Origin: Karalla daura | Taxonomy: Eukaryota; Chordata; Actinopteri; Chaetodontiformes; Leiognathidae | Direction of reading: 5' to 3' | Length of the DNA: 64,000 bases | Assembly: GCA_029224185.1 (NCBI GenBank) | Contig: CM055188.1 | Coordinates: forward strand, 26,999,997 to 27,063,996 | Shown: positions 51,426-63,303 of the stretch, in pieces | Numbering within the stretch: the stretch's first letter is position 1 | Layout of the letters: each line of letters opens with the position of its first letter | The notes under the pieces: generated by a model | Seen by the model: the letters and a program-made list of their open reading frames with translations, nothing else | What the model was told of the DNA's origin: nothing | Databases searched by the model: none | Position numbers and translations under genes: made by a program

Positions 51426-51574
51426 GTCGTAGTATCCTCTACCAGTGGATTTCATAAATTACTCACAATGAGCAGAGGTAGCCCAAACTAGACTCTAACC
51501 TTATGGAAACTTTCGCTAATGTAGATTATGATGCATTTGAGTTCGGATTAAAACATGCCTGTCACTATCACCAT

Positions 51575-51865
51575 CTCACTGCGAGAAGGTACAAATCCAA
51601 GTCGGACTGGGGCTCTTCTGGGTAGAGTTTGCACGTTCTCCCACAATGTCTGTGTGGGTCTCACTAAAGTCCAAAAACACGCATGTTTATGTTGATCGGA
51701 GACTCTAAATCGCCACTAGGTGCGAGGTTGAGAGTGAAAGGTGTGTGTGTCCTTTGTTCGGCTGGAAACCTGTCTACAGTGTATTTTCTGCCTTCATCCT
51801 GTGTGCTGGAGATAAGCAGGTAAGATGAATGATTGATGGATGGATGGATGGATGGATGGATGGAT
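51575..51865 (+). mobile_element. tRNA-type fish SINE, plus orientation, with ATGG tail
   Basis: Contains AGAGTTTGCACGTTCTCCCA, GGAGACTCTAAATCG and GAAACCTGTCTACAGTGTAT, and ends in about seven ATGG repeats. One of the better preserved 3' ends in the window. Confidence 0.7.
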
Positions 51866-52289
51866 GACAGGCATTTCTGATGAATTTCAGCCTCTTTTGA
51901 ACCACAACACATCATTATAATGATGCAGTCCCAGATGAAAGTTGCTACGTTGCCTAAAGCTCAGTGTTAGTTCTCTTTTGACCACTCATTTATTTTTAGT
52001 TTTTTATCTTTTTTATTATGTGAAGTATTTTTTTTAGGGCTTTTGCAAGGCCTGTCTTTGATTGGACAGGACAGCTCTAGAGTGACAGGATATCATTTTT
52101 ATATCCCATTAACGATATATATCCTGATATAGTTTATCTATGATACGACAGACATTCTTATTCTTCTATTGCACGACTGGAATCTGATTCTACTGTCTCA
52201 AAACCATCATATTCCATTGCTCTCCCAGTCACTACGTTACTGGTACAGATGCCCCACAAAGGGAAAAATGACTTAAAAACACATATGTG

Positions 52290-52495
52290 CATCATTCATC
52301 CATTATCTTATTCATAAGTCCATCACAGGACACACACACACCATTCACTCTCTCTCTCACTCACTCTTAGGGGTAATTTAGCGTCTCCAGTTGATTTAAA
52401 CAGGCATGTTTTCAGACGGTGAGATGAAACCAGTCAGATTTTAACCTTCTCAGCTGCACAGTGACAGCACTATTCACGGAGCCACCGTCTCAGCC
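52290..52495 (-). mobile_element. tRNA-type fish SINE, antisense
   Basis: Starts with CATCCATTATCTTATTCATA (complement of the 3' tail) and ends near CAGCACTATTCACGGAGCCA (complement of the tRNA-like head). Confidence 0.55.
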
Positions 52496-53755
52496 TTTGA
52501 TCTCTCGAGTGACGCAGGATAATTTCCCACGGCACACCTGATGATCTCTCATGCCGCACTGGTGTTTAACCACAGCGCAGCGGTTAAACAAAATGAGGCT
52601 GAATGATAGAAACAACCTTCTGGGTTACACACTGTATACTGCAGACGCTAAAAAGGTTCATGAAGTCAAATCAACACCTTCTCGAATTGTTAAAGGGAGG
52701 ATCTCACCTACCAGCTCCCAGCTACTGCAACGTTAATAGAATAAAGAAGTAGGAGCCGCGTCCTGAGTAAACAGGCTGCATACCACAGAGTTTGTCAACT
52801 TAAAATCAGATAAAAGGGAAGAATGCAAACGGATAATAATATCTACCCAACATGGGAAAGCACTAGTTGAACAAACACTATTGTAGCAGCCTGGCAGAGA
52901 GAAAATACTCACACCCTTTCGGTATTGGAGGGAAATCGGCCTTATCACAATATTCCTCTGTCGAGAACGTAATTACAAAATCAAGCATGATGCATTTAAG
53001 TGCTTTATGTAGTTAAGTGCATTAGGCTTGATGTGGAGACCGGTTAAACAACTTCCCACTGGGCTGATGTTCACACACACTTGTCCGGTGTTTAAGTAGC
53101 CAGTTGGTGGATGTCATGGGAAGTTTATATAAACCAAGAGTTCCCTGAGAGACAGAGAGGGGGCTTTGTGTAGCCAACACGGCAGCTGGCAAAACAAATT
53201 CTTTACATATCCCTGAGTCCTTTTATAAAGTGTACGGCTAGACTTCTGTGGCTGGCGCGTAGGCCCATCAGCTGCTGGGGGAATCACACATTATCCCTCG
53301 ATATTTCTCAGCTCGCTTCTTTCACCAGGTGCTAATAGAACATTCCCCGGTAATGACGGCTAAATCAAGGTGCCGTTGTAAAAAAAAAAAAAGAAAAGAA
53401 AAAAGTGCTATAAAGTTACACTAATGTGGTACAAATCTGAAAGCTTTAAAGAGCAAACAAAGGAGCTCTTCTTGATGCTGCCGGGTTCCCTCCCCTGCTC
53501 CCGTCCATCTGTGGCCAACTTTGAGCTTTATGTTGCCTGAAGGCTCTAATTGACTACAATAAAGATGTGAAAAAAAAGTACTACACGTATCTCAAAATGG
53601 GCAAGCGTGCAGAAGTAGCGCATTTGATGTGGATTACTTAAATAGATGTTTGCGTACCGCCACGCAAATCAAGGTCTATTCTAAAACTGTGGCCAAGCCC
53701 TGACTGTGACTGCTGAGCTGAGAGTGAACAGGCTTAAACACACCAATACCATTAC

Positions 53756-54490
53756 ACAGAGAGGGGGAGAGAGAGATAAACAGAGACAGAAAGAGAGAGA
53801 GAGAGACAAACAGACGGAGACAGAAAGAGAGACAGAGAGAGCGACACACAGACCGACAAACAGAGACAGAGACAGAGAGAGACTGAGGGAGGCAAAGAAA
53901 GAGACAGAGAGAACAATATTGTAAAATGCAGTTATGCCAATAAAGCTTGTTAAATTGAATTGCACTGAATTGAGAGAGACAGTAAGAGAGAGACAGATAC
54001 AGAAAAAGAGAGACAGGGAGAGCACAAGTTACAGAGAGAGAGAGACAGAATAAGAATGAGAGACAAATACTGCAAGAGAAGCAAACAGAGAAAGAGACAG
54101 AGAGAAACAGAGAGACAGAAAGAGAAACAGACACACAAACAAAGAGAGAAACATACACAGAGACACAAACAGAAAGAGAGACACAGAGAGAGAGAGACAG
54201 AGAAAGGCAAAGAAAGAGACAGGGAGAGCAATATTGTAAAACCCAGTTATACCAATAAAGCTTGTTAAATTGAATTGCAGTGAATTGAGAGAGACAGTAA
54301 GAGACAGACAGCTACAGAAAAAGAGAGAGACAGAGAGAGCACAAGACACAGAGAGACAGTACGAGAGAGAGAGACTGGAAGAGCGAGAGAGACAAATGCT
54401 ACAAGAGAGGCAGAGAGACAGATAGAGAAAGAGACATTAGGGGACAGACAGACAGAATGAGACAGGCAGACAGAGAGAGAGAGAGAGAGG

Positions 54491-54540
<50 letters not shown>
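53756..54540. repeat. GA/GACA-rich minisatellite with 315-bp duplication
   Basis: Nearly 800 bases of imperfect GAGACAGA repeats. Two copies of a non-repetitive island (CAATATTGTAAAA... to AATTGAATTGCA) start at 53,914 and 54,229, exactly 315 bases apart, showing a tandem duplication. Antisense frames are Ser/Leu/Cys low-complexity and are not genes. Confidence 0.85.
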
Positions 54541-54541
<1 letters not shown>

Positions 54542-56149
54542 TCCGACACAGAGCTCCTGTTAAGCAGATTTAAAATAGGAAACATGAGATTGTTGCTCGC
54601 TGTCTGAGAGCACTGAACTGTACTCAACAGCTTGTTAGGATACCACATCGAAGCTCTACTGAAGAAAGAAGTATTGACGTACCACAATCAGAATCCTCTC
54701 ATAAGTCATTCAGGCTTTTCTCCTCTGGCAGCAACTGTATTGATGTGCCAAAAAAAAACACACTAAAAAAGGGACCTGGAATAGAGGAAAAAAGCACTTA
54801 AAGCTTGTTGAGTAACAACAGTCTATTACTGGCCTAAGATGTGCAGCAGGTCCAAAAACATCATCACAACCTTGTTTTTGTAGAAATCTCAGATTTTGAA
54901 ATTGAAGTGAAAGATGGGCAAGTTCAAAACAGAGGAGATAACTCCATAACTCAGCGTGTCACACAAAGGCAAACGCATAGGTCATGCCCGGCCTGCAGGT
55001 CACAGTCTTTGTTTGAGACAGCAGATACAGATGTCGGTGTCAATCAGAGAAAACAAGAGGTATTCTCTGGGTGATACCGTTGAGAGCTTTCTGTTTCTGA
55101 GAAGAGTTTGCATGGAGACAAACTGTAGTCAGAGGTTGGATCATGTTGACCCGGTGGGAAAGTACTTAGCAGTGTGACAGTGCCTGCCCTGGATGATTTA
55201 ATAAGAGGAATAAGAAAAGATAAAGACTCGTCCCCTCATAGACTGTTAGGGCAAAACTAAAGGGAAGCGTTACTACAGAGCACATGCTGGTTATTCCTTC
55301 AATTCTTCTAGGCCAAGTATTTTCCATCAATAAGACTCTAGTCTTACATAAACAGTACAGCTTCCCATCTTCTAAACAGCTTTCATGTACCTGGCTCTAT
55401 TGAGGTACAAAAGTGGGAAAAAAAGGGTATTAAAAAGTTGTTGAATGTAAATTCATGTGATTGCTCACGTGAGCTGCTGGCAAAACGACAAGTCAGCACA
55501 AAGCTCTACGTACGGTTGCCAGATATGCATTAAAGTTATATGAGCAGAAGTGGACCGTAACAAAATTGGGATTGTAAAAGAACTTGTAATGTAACATCCA
55601 GGGCATTTCTAGTCAAAACAACAATTCATAGCCTCTATCTTGAGAAAGAAAACACATACATATATTCAACCATTGTAGGTCCCCTTCGATGTGCCCTAAC
55701 TACTTTGGTTTTTCGCATTTTATTCAAAGTGCATAAATTTTATACTCTCCTTTGTTTGTGAACACCTTTACTACTAATTTGTTGCTCCTTTTCCATCAGT
55801 CATGCTCCGACCTAATTAAAAATAAAGTTATGTGGGTTTAAAGGTTTGGCTGCACAGCAGGAGTCTGTAATGACTGGAGCCACCAGCAGGTCACTGGGGT
55901 TTCGGGGGTTAAGCCACTCCTGTCCTCTTGCCCCCTGGTCAACGCTCAGGAATGTGTAGAGGCACAAAATGTTTCAATGCACAGAAATCACAAACTGGCT
56001 GCTGGACTAAAGAGAGAGACATCAGCATAGATCAGAGCTGGCACAATCGTTTGTCTTTTAGTTGACGTTGGCGTCTCATATATATCCGACTGAGGTTAAA
56101 TGACCTCAAGGATAGTCTGTCATACTAAAAAAGAGTAAGTTATCCCATT

Positions 56150-56245
56150 TATGGCATTGTAACTCCAAAGTGAAGATCCCCAAGGGATCAATAAGTTTCA
56201 ATAAGTCTATCTATCAATCAATAAGTCTATCTATCAATCAATAAG

Positions 56246-56319
<74 letters not shown>

Positions 56320-56342
56320 CATCTATCTATCTATCTATCTAT
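56150..56342. repeat. (TATC)n array with 20-bp founder repeats
   Basis: Begins with a retroelement-like 3' end (CCCCAAGGGATCAATAAG), then copies of a 20-bp unit at 56,201-56,240, then about 24 TATC units with one interruption. Confidence 0.9.
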
Positions 56343-58074
56343 GCAACATTAGGAAGGTATACTGTTGGATAGTACCTGAGGGGGAAAAAAAACAATCACA
56401 TACTTCTTGTTACCTTATTTTCATTGTTCCTCTCAGTTGTTGCCTGTATATTTCTGTAGAAAGAGGATGTTGAGGGCCAATGACTTCTGTGCCAGTCAGT
56501 CAGATGTCCTTATATAGTTTATATTTTCCACCTTTCAAAAGTCAGCTATCTTTCAATCCATTAATTACAAACAATCTTGGATTGATTATGAGGCTCAGGG
56601 GTTATTGTGTTTGTTATGTTAGATTTCGAACTGACAGAAATGTCTTATGTATGTGACCCTATATAAATCATTAACCACGAACATATAAATGTGATGCCTG
56701 AATCATGTAGCTGTGTGAATAGTTTTCAGGAAGCAGAACATCTTGTGCAAGGTCCTCATCCATGTCATCCACCCACAGCTTCATGAAGCTGCTGGGCCTC
56801 AGCTCAAAAGTTTCTCAAAGTTTACAAACTCGCTTTGATCATGTTGCTATTCACCATATCTTCAGCTCCCCTCTACAACAAGCTTGTCTACAAACTAGCA
56901 CTGCCCTACCTAACATTACTGAACTCCTCATACACATAGTTGGCAAAGCAAATCTGTTGTAAATCCACAGTTTTTTTGTTTTGTTTTGTTTTGCTTTGGG
57001 TTTTTTTTTTGGCTCTTACCTTGCTAACGTGTTAGCATCGTGTCTCATCTGCATCCATACAATCCGCTCTCCATCGGCTCGCAGTCTCTCAGATTTGAGC
57101 TGGATGTTTGATTTGTGTTTAGGCTAAAGTCTTCGAGTTATCAATCTAGTTTCTCTAAGTTAAAGGCCGTACTGTGGCACATTTGCATTTAAAAAAACAA
57201 CGCTTTACTTCCCAAACGTAAACTTAGGTCCGAGAGCTGCTCCTTCAAGAGTCCAGTAAAGTGAGCGCCGCGGTGTTGCCTTCAGGTGTCCTCGGAAATA
57301 AACCCACACAGATGACATCAATCTGTTTACCGTGGTAACCGCATCTCCAACACTGCACAAATCTCTAGTACACTCATTGAGCTGCTTTAACAAAGTCAAT
57401 ACCACAATAATACAATCAATAGATGTGACGCGAACATGTAAATGAAATAATAATTCTACTTAAGTACAGTATACGGAGCATGCTGTGTTGGACTTTCGCA
57501 AATGTTTTGCGGAATAATGTCAATTTTTCGCCTGATTGGTAAAAGAAAAAGACCAACGCCTTTTAGAACAACAATTGAATGCAAGTTATTCAGAATTATT
57601 GTCATTTAGTGGGACATGCTACGTTCCCGAGGTAAGTTTTCATCATGTAATTAGAAATAACGACATTGGAGTGAGCCTGCGAACGTCTCATGGACTGGCC
57701 TCTGCTTATGCTTGTGCTCATGTGTAGTGATGTAGATTTGTTTTTCTGTCTCCTGTGAAGGAAAAAAATATTTCTTAAATTAGAACAGGCAAGATTATCA
57801 TTCTAGGGATTAATACGAAGAAATATTCACTCACAATTGGCGCAAAATATAAAAAAAAGACAGACAAACCATGTAAATATAGACAAATACAGTATAACGT
57901 TTGCTATTGGTTTAAAATTTTGTAGAGGAAGGAAAAAGGAAAGACTGTCATTTTTATTTAACACCTCAGATTGGATGAGGAAAAAGACCCATATTAATGG
58001 TTCTACACTCCAGAACAGCATTACACAGCTATGCAAAAAGTTTTTCTGGAGTACTGTTTATCTATGAATGTGAA

Positions 58075-58215
58075 TGGTGTGTGTGGTTGTGTGTGTGTGT
58101 GAGAGAGGGATTTCTGACCTGTCCAGGGTGTATTTCCTGCCTTTGCACTATGTGAACTGTAGCAAGGCCTCAGCAGACCCCCCTGACACCATTGAGGGAG
58201 AAACAGAGATAACAC
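58075..58215 (+). mobile_element. SINE 3' fragment
   Basis: Contains GACCTGTCCAGGGTGTATTT and AGACCCCCCTGACACCATTG, the 3' half of the tRNA-type fish SINE. Confidence 0.55.
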
Positions 58216-58386
58216 TTGTGGATGTTTTGTTTTTAACATCTTAGGTGTGATGAATGTGATCTGAATTCAATGGTAATCCATTAGACTGATAGATTGAGAC
58301 TGGGAGTACATTAGGCAGCGCTGCAATCTCAGCTAAGGTTTTAACACCCTCTCAGACACTAACCACTAGGTGGTAATATTGCGTCA

Positions 58387-58420
58387 CAGCATTTCTGTTT
58401 CATGTGAAACAGAAATGCTG
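58387..58420. repeat. 34-bp near-perfect palindrome
   Basis: Two 16-bp arms (58,387-58,402 and 58,405-58,420; left arm CAGCATTTCTGTTTCA) are exact reverse complements separated by two bases. Confidence 0.95.
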
Positions 58421-60043
58421 AGGCAAAGCAGCTAACTTCAAAAACCTGTTTTGTTTCATTTTACCATGAGTAAAGGCCAAAGTTGTCTCTGATCCTCAGA
58501 TCCTCCAATCACTGATATTACTTTGAGAAGGTCATATAATACATTCTTGAACTACACTGCTGTAGAGTTTCACCAACCTATCTCTGTCTTGAAATTAACC
58601 TTTGAATATTTTCATTGAAATCATTTCTGCAGGACAAGTTTAATGACATGTAATTGCCTAAAGCAAATAATATTCATCACAGTTTTTTTTCTTTACCCTG
58701 GTTTTATACCTATTAATTTTGCTTTGTGTATTGCCAAATATTTTTGCTCCGGTTTGTAGCTTTCAAAGGTTTTTCACATTTCAAATCAATTTATTTCAAA
58801 GTCTACACAGAGAAGTTATTATTTCAATCTGCAGCATATATTGAAATGCCTCCACTTAATGTATTGTGATAATAGATGTTTTTAACTTGTTGAAGCAATT
58901 CATTTTGATTATTTATTTCCCAAAGAAATGCAGTCTGACTGTTGAATTGTTCACACGATCATAAAACCACATCTTGCAAAATATTAGATTTCCAATCTCA
59001 TAATCCCTCATGAACATTTTGTGTTCAACACAGTTGTTTTATGTATCTCATTAACCTCGTTCCTTGTTTGTTGTTTCATTGCCACCTCTGCAGTAAACAA
59101 CATATACCACATTTAAACTCTGGGTTAACTGTATTTGTAATTCATTTTTAAGACTGTTTCATTGCACCGTCATCACTCTCCCTATGACAATCTGCGTATA
59201 CATCGTGGAAAAGTGTCCGTCATAGTGAAAGAAAAACAGAGAGGAACAATTTTGTTCGTATGAAATGGAGCCGAGCGTATGCTCAAGCTCAAGCTATATG
59301 GGAAATGACTCTGTTCAAAGGCTGGTATGCTGAAGAAGGAAACCGCAGACAAACATCTGATTGAGAGGTGCAGCGCTGGTATGAAGTTGGTGTGTTGAAA
59401 GACTAGCAGTTAAATGTTCACACATGACACAATTAGGCCATGATGCTTTTCAACACATATGTCACTGGAACTTGGAAACACAGAAACATCACGTCTCAGT
59501 GAAAAACAGTTTGTAATGTGGATGCATGTGTTTTTCTTTTTTCAAAAAATATTCAGAAGTCACAATGTGAACATGTTTCGATAAAGGGTTTAAGCATTTG
59601 CAATAAGAGACAATTGCAGGATGATAATAATGCCGGAAAATTATTTAACAAGTAAAGATTCAAAGCAAGAAAATGCTTTTTTTCCCCTTCCTACTGAACA
59701 TATATTTGTTACATTTGTAAGACCAGCAAAAGTGAAAATGTCTACTCTTAAAAATTCAACATTTTAAACCAATAACCTCTCGCTGTTTCTCCGCTGCCAC
59801 CGCTCATCCTGTACTTACTCATTCGTCTTTTCAAAGTGGTCAGTTCAAAGGGCTCGAAGGTGACACTCTGAGTATTGCTATGAGAGTCTGACACCCACAC
59901 AGGCGACAGCAAGAGCAGCTCTGTGAGAACCTCACCATCTCGTAGTCTCAGCGTTCAGTCAGCTCCAGACACCGACCTACGGTTCACCCAGGAGGTGGCA
60001 AGGTCACACCTCGCCACCTGCAAGCTGTGACCTTATTTTAAGG

Positions 60044-60202
60044 TAAATATATATGCATATATATATATATGTATATATATACACATATTATTGTATATGA
60101 AAGCAACCCTCAACCTAGACACATTAACAAAAAGAGACATTTGAATTTGTGATGGAAGCATACATATACATACATAAACACACACACAAATATGTGTGTG
60201 TG

Positions 60203-60245
<43 letters not shown>
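60044..60245. repeat. Compound AT/TG/TA/CA dinucleotide tracts
   Basis: An AT-rich tract at 60,044-60,090 and a TG-TA-CA compound tract at 60,194-60,245. The latter is self-complementary (TG arm against CA arm around a TA centre). They lie within and between two copies of a 177-bp duplication. Confidence 0.9.
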
Positions 60246-60248
<3 letters not shown>

Positions 60249-61660
60249 TACACATAAATACACTTAATTGTAAATGTAAGCAACCCTCAATCTAGACAAA
60301 TTAACAAAAACACACTTTTGAATTTGGGATGGATGAACTTAAAATGCCATGTGATTTGCAATGATAATAACACACTTTTAATACTTTTAATCACAATGAG
60401 AAGAATCTGACGTAGCCCTACGAAAGGTCACCGTCTGTCACTGCCGTCCACTGTTCTGTCACTGCAACTTTGCTCTTTATACATTTCTTAAAAACAGCTC
60501 TTTCACAGAGAGGGGGAATTCCTCACCCCTCTGCCCTCACAGCCTGGCACCTACCCTAGTTTTCTCAAACTGGTTGATTCATGACCCATAGTGCTTAAAA
60601 CTGAAAAACAAGTGGGCACCTGTGAACATTTGAACTCTCACAACTCCTGACTAATGTCTAACTTTACTCATAACAATGCTTTTGGTAACATTTTCTCACA
60701 AGCTGTGTTTAACCCAGAACGGTTGGTTACATTCCTACAAAGAGTCCAGGTAATAATCAACAATTGTTTTGCAAATGTGTGTCTTAAATTTGAACTACAG
60801 TGGTTTTATTGTGTTGCTTTTGAGTTGAAGCTCGGGAGACTTCATCTAGGTCAGCCCTTTCTCTATTCCTCAAAGACACACCGCCTATGTGTGAGAACTT
60901 GTACCCTCTTCTTCTTTTTTAAGATGTTGTTTCCTGTTGCACCTCAGCGCTTGGTCGATTTTTATTGCATTTTGTCTGAAGGGCTGCTACTGTTGTTCCT
61001 GTGCCTCTTTTTGCATACTTGTTTAACTATAGAGAAGTTCCACAGGTGACAGAAATAACACATTGCTTCATTTTCACACCTCTAATGTTGTGGTTCATAT
61101 CATTCTGCATGATGCATATTTGCTTTTTACTGTGTGCACGAGACAGTAAACTCTCTCAAACCAGACTCCAAAGAAAGACAAATAGTAACAGTCTGATGTA
61201 AGATAAGGCATGAAAAATCAGTCTCGGAAGCTAGAATTAGCATACATTATAGAGGCAAACAAAATAATCTGTGTTAACTGTGCAATGGAATACCAGCACG
61301 TATTTTATAATTTAGGTTTAAGTTTTGCAGTAGAATGTGCACTTCACTCTGTGTGGAAATGTAGAGCAGGTTTACATGATGTGGCACTGTTCTGAATCCT
61401 GCAAGAATCAACGAGAGATGAAAGTGTCTTTACTTTTGTTTTGCATCGTACATTACATTTGCTAAGTAGAGTTCAGCTTTGATTCATCAGCATTTAGCAA
61501 TAGGCTGCACAGGAAATGCTGACTTTGTAACAGATTTTTTTATACAACAGATGCAAGGGTATGTGGCAGTTAAGGCTTGAGATTTATCATATGACACAAC
61601 TTGCTTGCTTGTAGCTTTCTTGTTCTTTGATACCCAACTCAAAGAACTAATTAAAAACAC

Positions 61661-62172
61661 ACAAAACATTTATTTATTTATTTATTGATTGATTTATTTT
61701 TAATGCAACTCATCACTTCTTAATAGAAATATCAAAATTACAATCAACTCTGTAAATGAATGCACTTAATTTTATTTTTATTTTTTTAAACTATTTTTTC
61801 ACACAAGAAAATTTAATCAGTAGATTCTTCATATATCGGCTACTGTGCTATCTGGTAAACTAGGAGCAGTAGAAACAGTTATGCTTAATAAATGCACAAA
61901 ATGACAGCAATAGAAATATGTGACTTTATCTGTGACTTTAACTATCACTCGGAGCAGAACAAAGCAAAAGGCTACAACATTGCATTAAGAAATCTGGTTC
62001 TATTTCCTTCTATTTCCTATCTATCTATCTATCTATGTATCTATTTATATCTATATATTTATATCTATATATCTATATATATATATATATGAAGAAAAAT
62101 ATGTACGTCATATAATCAAGATGAGCGTGAGACACAATGTGTCAGTCAGCAGAAGAGTAGCTTTTCTACCGT
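61661..62172 (-). other. gpr25: Probable gpr25 3' UTR
   Basis: Downstream of the gpr25 stop on the minus strand; an AATAAA at 61,669-61,674 is a candidate polyadenylation signal. Includes TATC and TA repeats at 62,017-62,090. Confidence 0.4.
62017..62090. repeat. TATC and TA microsatellite
   Basis: Short TATC array grading into an interrupted TA tract, about 80 bases past the gpr25 stop codon. Confidence 0.85.
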
Positions 62173-63303
62173 CTATGCCTGTGTTGTCTTCTCCCACTCG
62201 AACACCTGAACCTGAGTTCTGGCTCCGAGACTCTCTGAAGTCCCAGCGTTGGTGAATGAAGCTGAGGAGTTGTAGCTGTGCAGCTGCTGTGGTGCTCCCA
62301 CGCAGGACTTGAACAGGCGCTGGGCTCTTCGTCTGAAGTGGTGATCCAAGAAGAAGTAGATGGCAGGATTGACGCAGCTGTTGAGGAAGGCAAAGCAGCA
62401 CGAGATGTGGAGCCCGTTTATCTGCATGGCTTGAGCCTCACAGCTCAGGTCGATGTACCAGAGCTGCGAACTGATGATGATGACTTTGAAGACGTTGAAA
62501 GGTAGCCACGACACCACAAAGGCCACTATGATCGATAAAACCATCTTGAGGGAGTGTCTGCGGCGGGCCTCAGCTCTGGGATTTGCAGCGACGACGCAGT
62601 GCTTCTTCAGATGGATGATGATGGTGCTATAGCAGGCCATGATGATTACCACTGGGAAGATGAAGGCGAGGAATGCCATGGCCAAACTCAGACCAAGGAA
62701 GAAGATTGAGGTGTTGTCTTCCACACATGACTGCCCTTCTTCCGTCATCTCCACTCTTTTGTACACCAGGGATGGGAGGCCCAGTATCAGGGAGGTCACC
62801 CACACCATAGCACAGGTCAGCTGGATGCTTTGGCTGCTCCTCAGGTACCGGGAGTCCATCAGTTTCACCACAGCCAGGTAGCGGTCCACACTCATGCATG
62901 TGAGGAAGAAGATGTTGGAGAAGCGGTTCACGGTGATGATGTAGCTGCTCAGCTTGCACAGCACGTCTCCAGCGTGGCCAAAATCCCAGGAGTGGTCACG
63001 GCTGGCAGAAAATGCCCACATGGGCAGCGTGATAACAAACACCAGGTCAGCCAGGGCCAGGTTGAGGACAAATGTGTCTACCAGACGCCCGCCTCTCTTC
63101 CCACCACTCCCCACAACCAAGATGACAAACAGGTTTCCAAAAAAGCCAGTGAAAAAAATTATGCAATAGAGGACAGGCAGGAATATGTTGGAGCCTGCAA
63201 GATTGGAGCTGGGACAACCCAGTGAGATATTTATGTCCAGGTCGGTGTAGTTATCACTGAAGTTGTAGTAATAATCACCTTGATCATAAGCGTGGGCAAC
63301 CAT
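62173..63303 (-). CDS. gpr25: G protein-coupled receptor 25 (chemokine/peptide-type class A GPCR)
   Basis: Single-exon CDS of 376 residues; the ATG at 63303 is used because the preceding in-frame codon start is only TTG. Class A features are present: seven hydrophobic segments; NLALADLVFVITLP in TM2; Cys116 (TM3) and Cys193 (ECL2) for the disulfide; DRY at 140-142; WLPFN in TM6; NPAIY at 312-316. Matches to human GPR25 include RLVDTFVL, SVDRYLAVVKL and GLPSLVYK. The N terminus has three N-glycosylation sequons (N14, N18, N25) and an acidic Tyr cluster DQGDYYYNFSDNY like sulphated chemokine receptors. Mammalian GPR25 is a lymphocyte receptor reported to respond to CXCL17; that ligand is not shown here. 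Adjacent to inava as in human. Confidence 0.93.
   Translation of the reverse strand: MVAHAYDQGDYYYNFSDNYTDLDINISLGCPSSNLAGSNIFLPVLYCIIFFTGFFGNLFVILVVGSGGKRGGRLVDTFVLNLALADLVFVITLPMWAFSASRDHSWDFGHAGDVLCKLSSYIITVNRFSNIFFLTCMSVDRYLAVVKLMDSRYLRSSQSIQLTCAMVWVTSLILGLPSLVYKRVEMTEEGQSCVEDNTSIFFLGLSLAMAFLAFIFPVVIIMACYSTIIIHLKKHCVVAANPRAEARRRHSLKMVLSIIVAFVVSWLPFNVFKVIIISSQLWYIDLSCEAQAMQINGLHISCCFAFLNSCVNPAIYFFLDHHFRRRAQRLFKSCVGAPQQLHSYNSSASFTNAGTSESLGARTQVQVFEWEKTTQA

Larger units (their letters stand above)
46982..61660. other. Long intergenic region between inava and gpr25
   Basis: About 14.7 kb with no gene I can support. It holds SINE copies (47,060-47,310, 51,575-51,865, 52,290-52,495, 58,075-58,215), a hAT MITE (51,130-51,425), microsatellites, a GA-rich minisatellite and a palindrome, described separately. 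A 196-codon open frame at 49,370-49,957 (plus) starts with TTG and has no recognised family. Non-coding first exons of inava probably lie somewhere here but cannot be placed. Confidence 0.6.

Noticed and set aside
53676..54687. Long minus-strand frames (up to 160 residues) rich in Ser, Leu, Cys and Val
   Set aside because: They are translations of the GAGACAGA minisatellite and change frame freely; there is no real protein composition.
57205..57405. 66-residue minus-strand frame with coding-like composition
   Set aside because: No domain, no splice partners, and flanks resembling interspersed repeat sequence; not enough to call a gene.
62830..63225. 131-residue plus-strand frame over gpr25
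   Set aside because: Antisense shadow of the gpr25 coding sequence.
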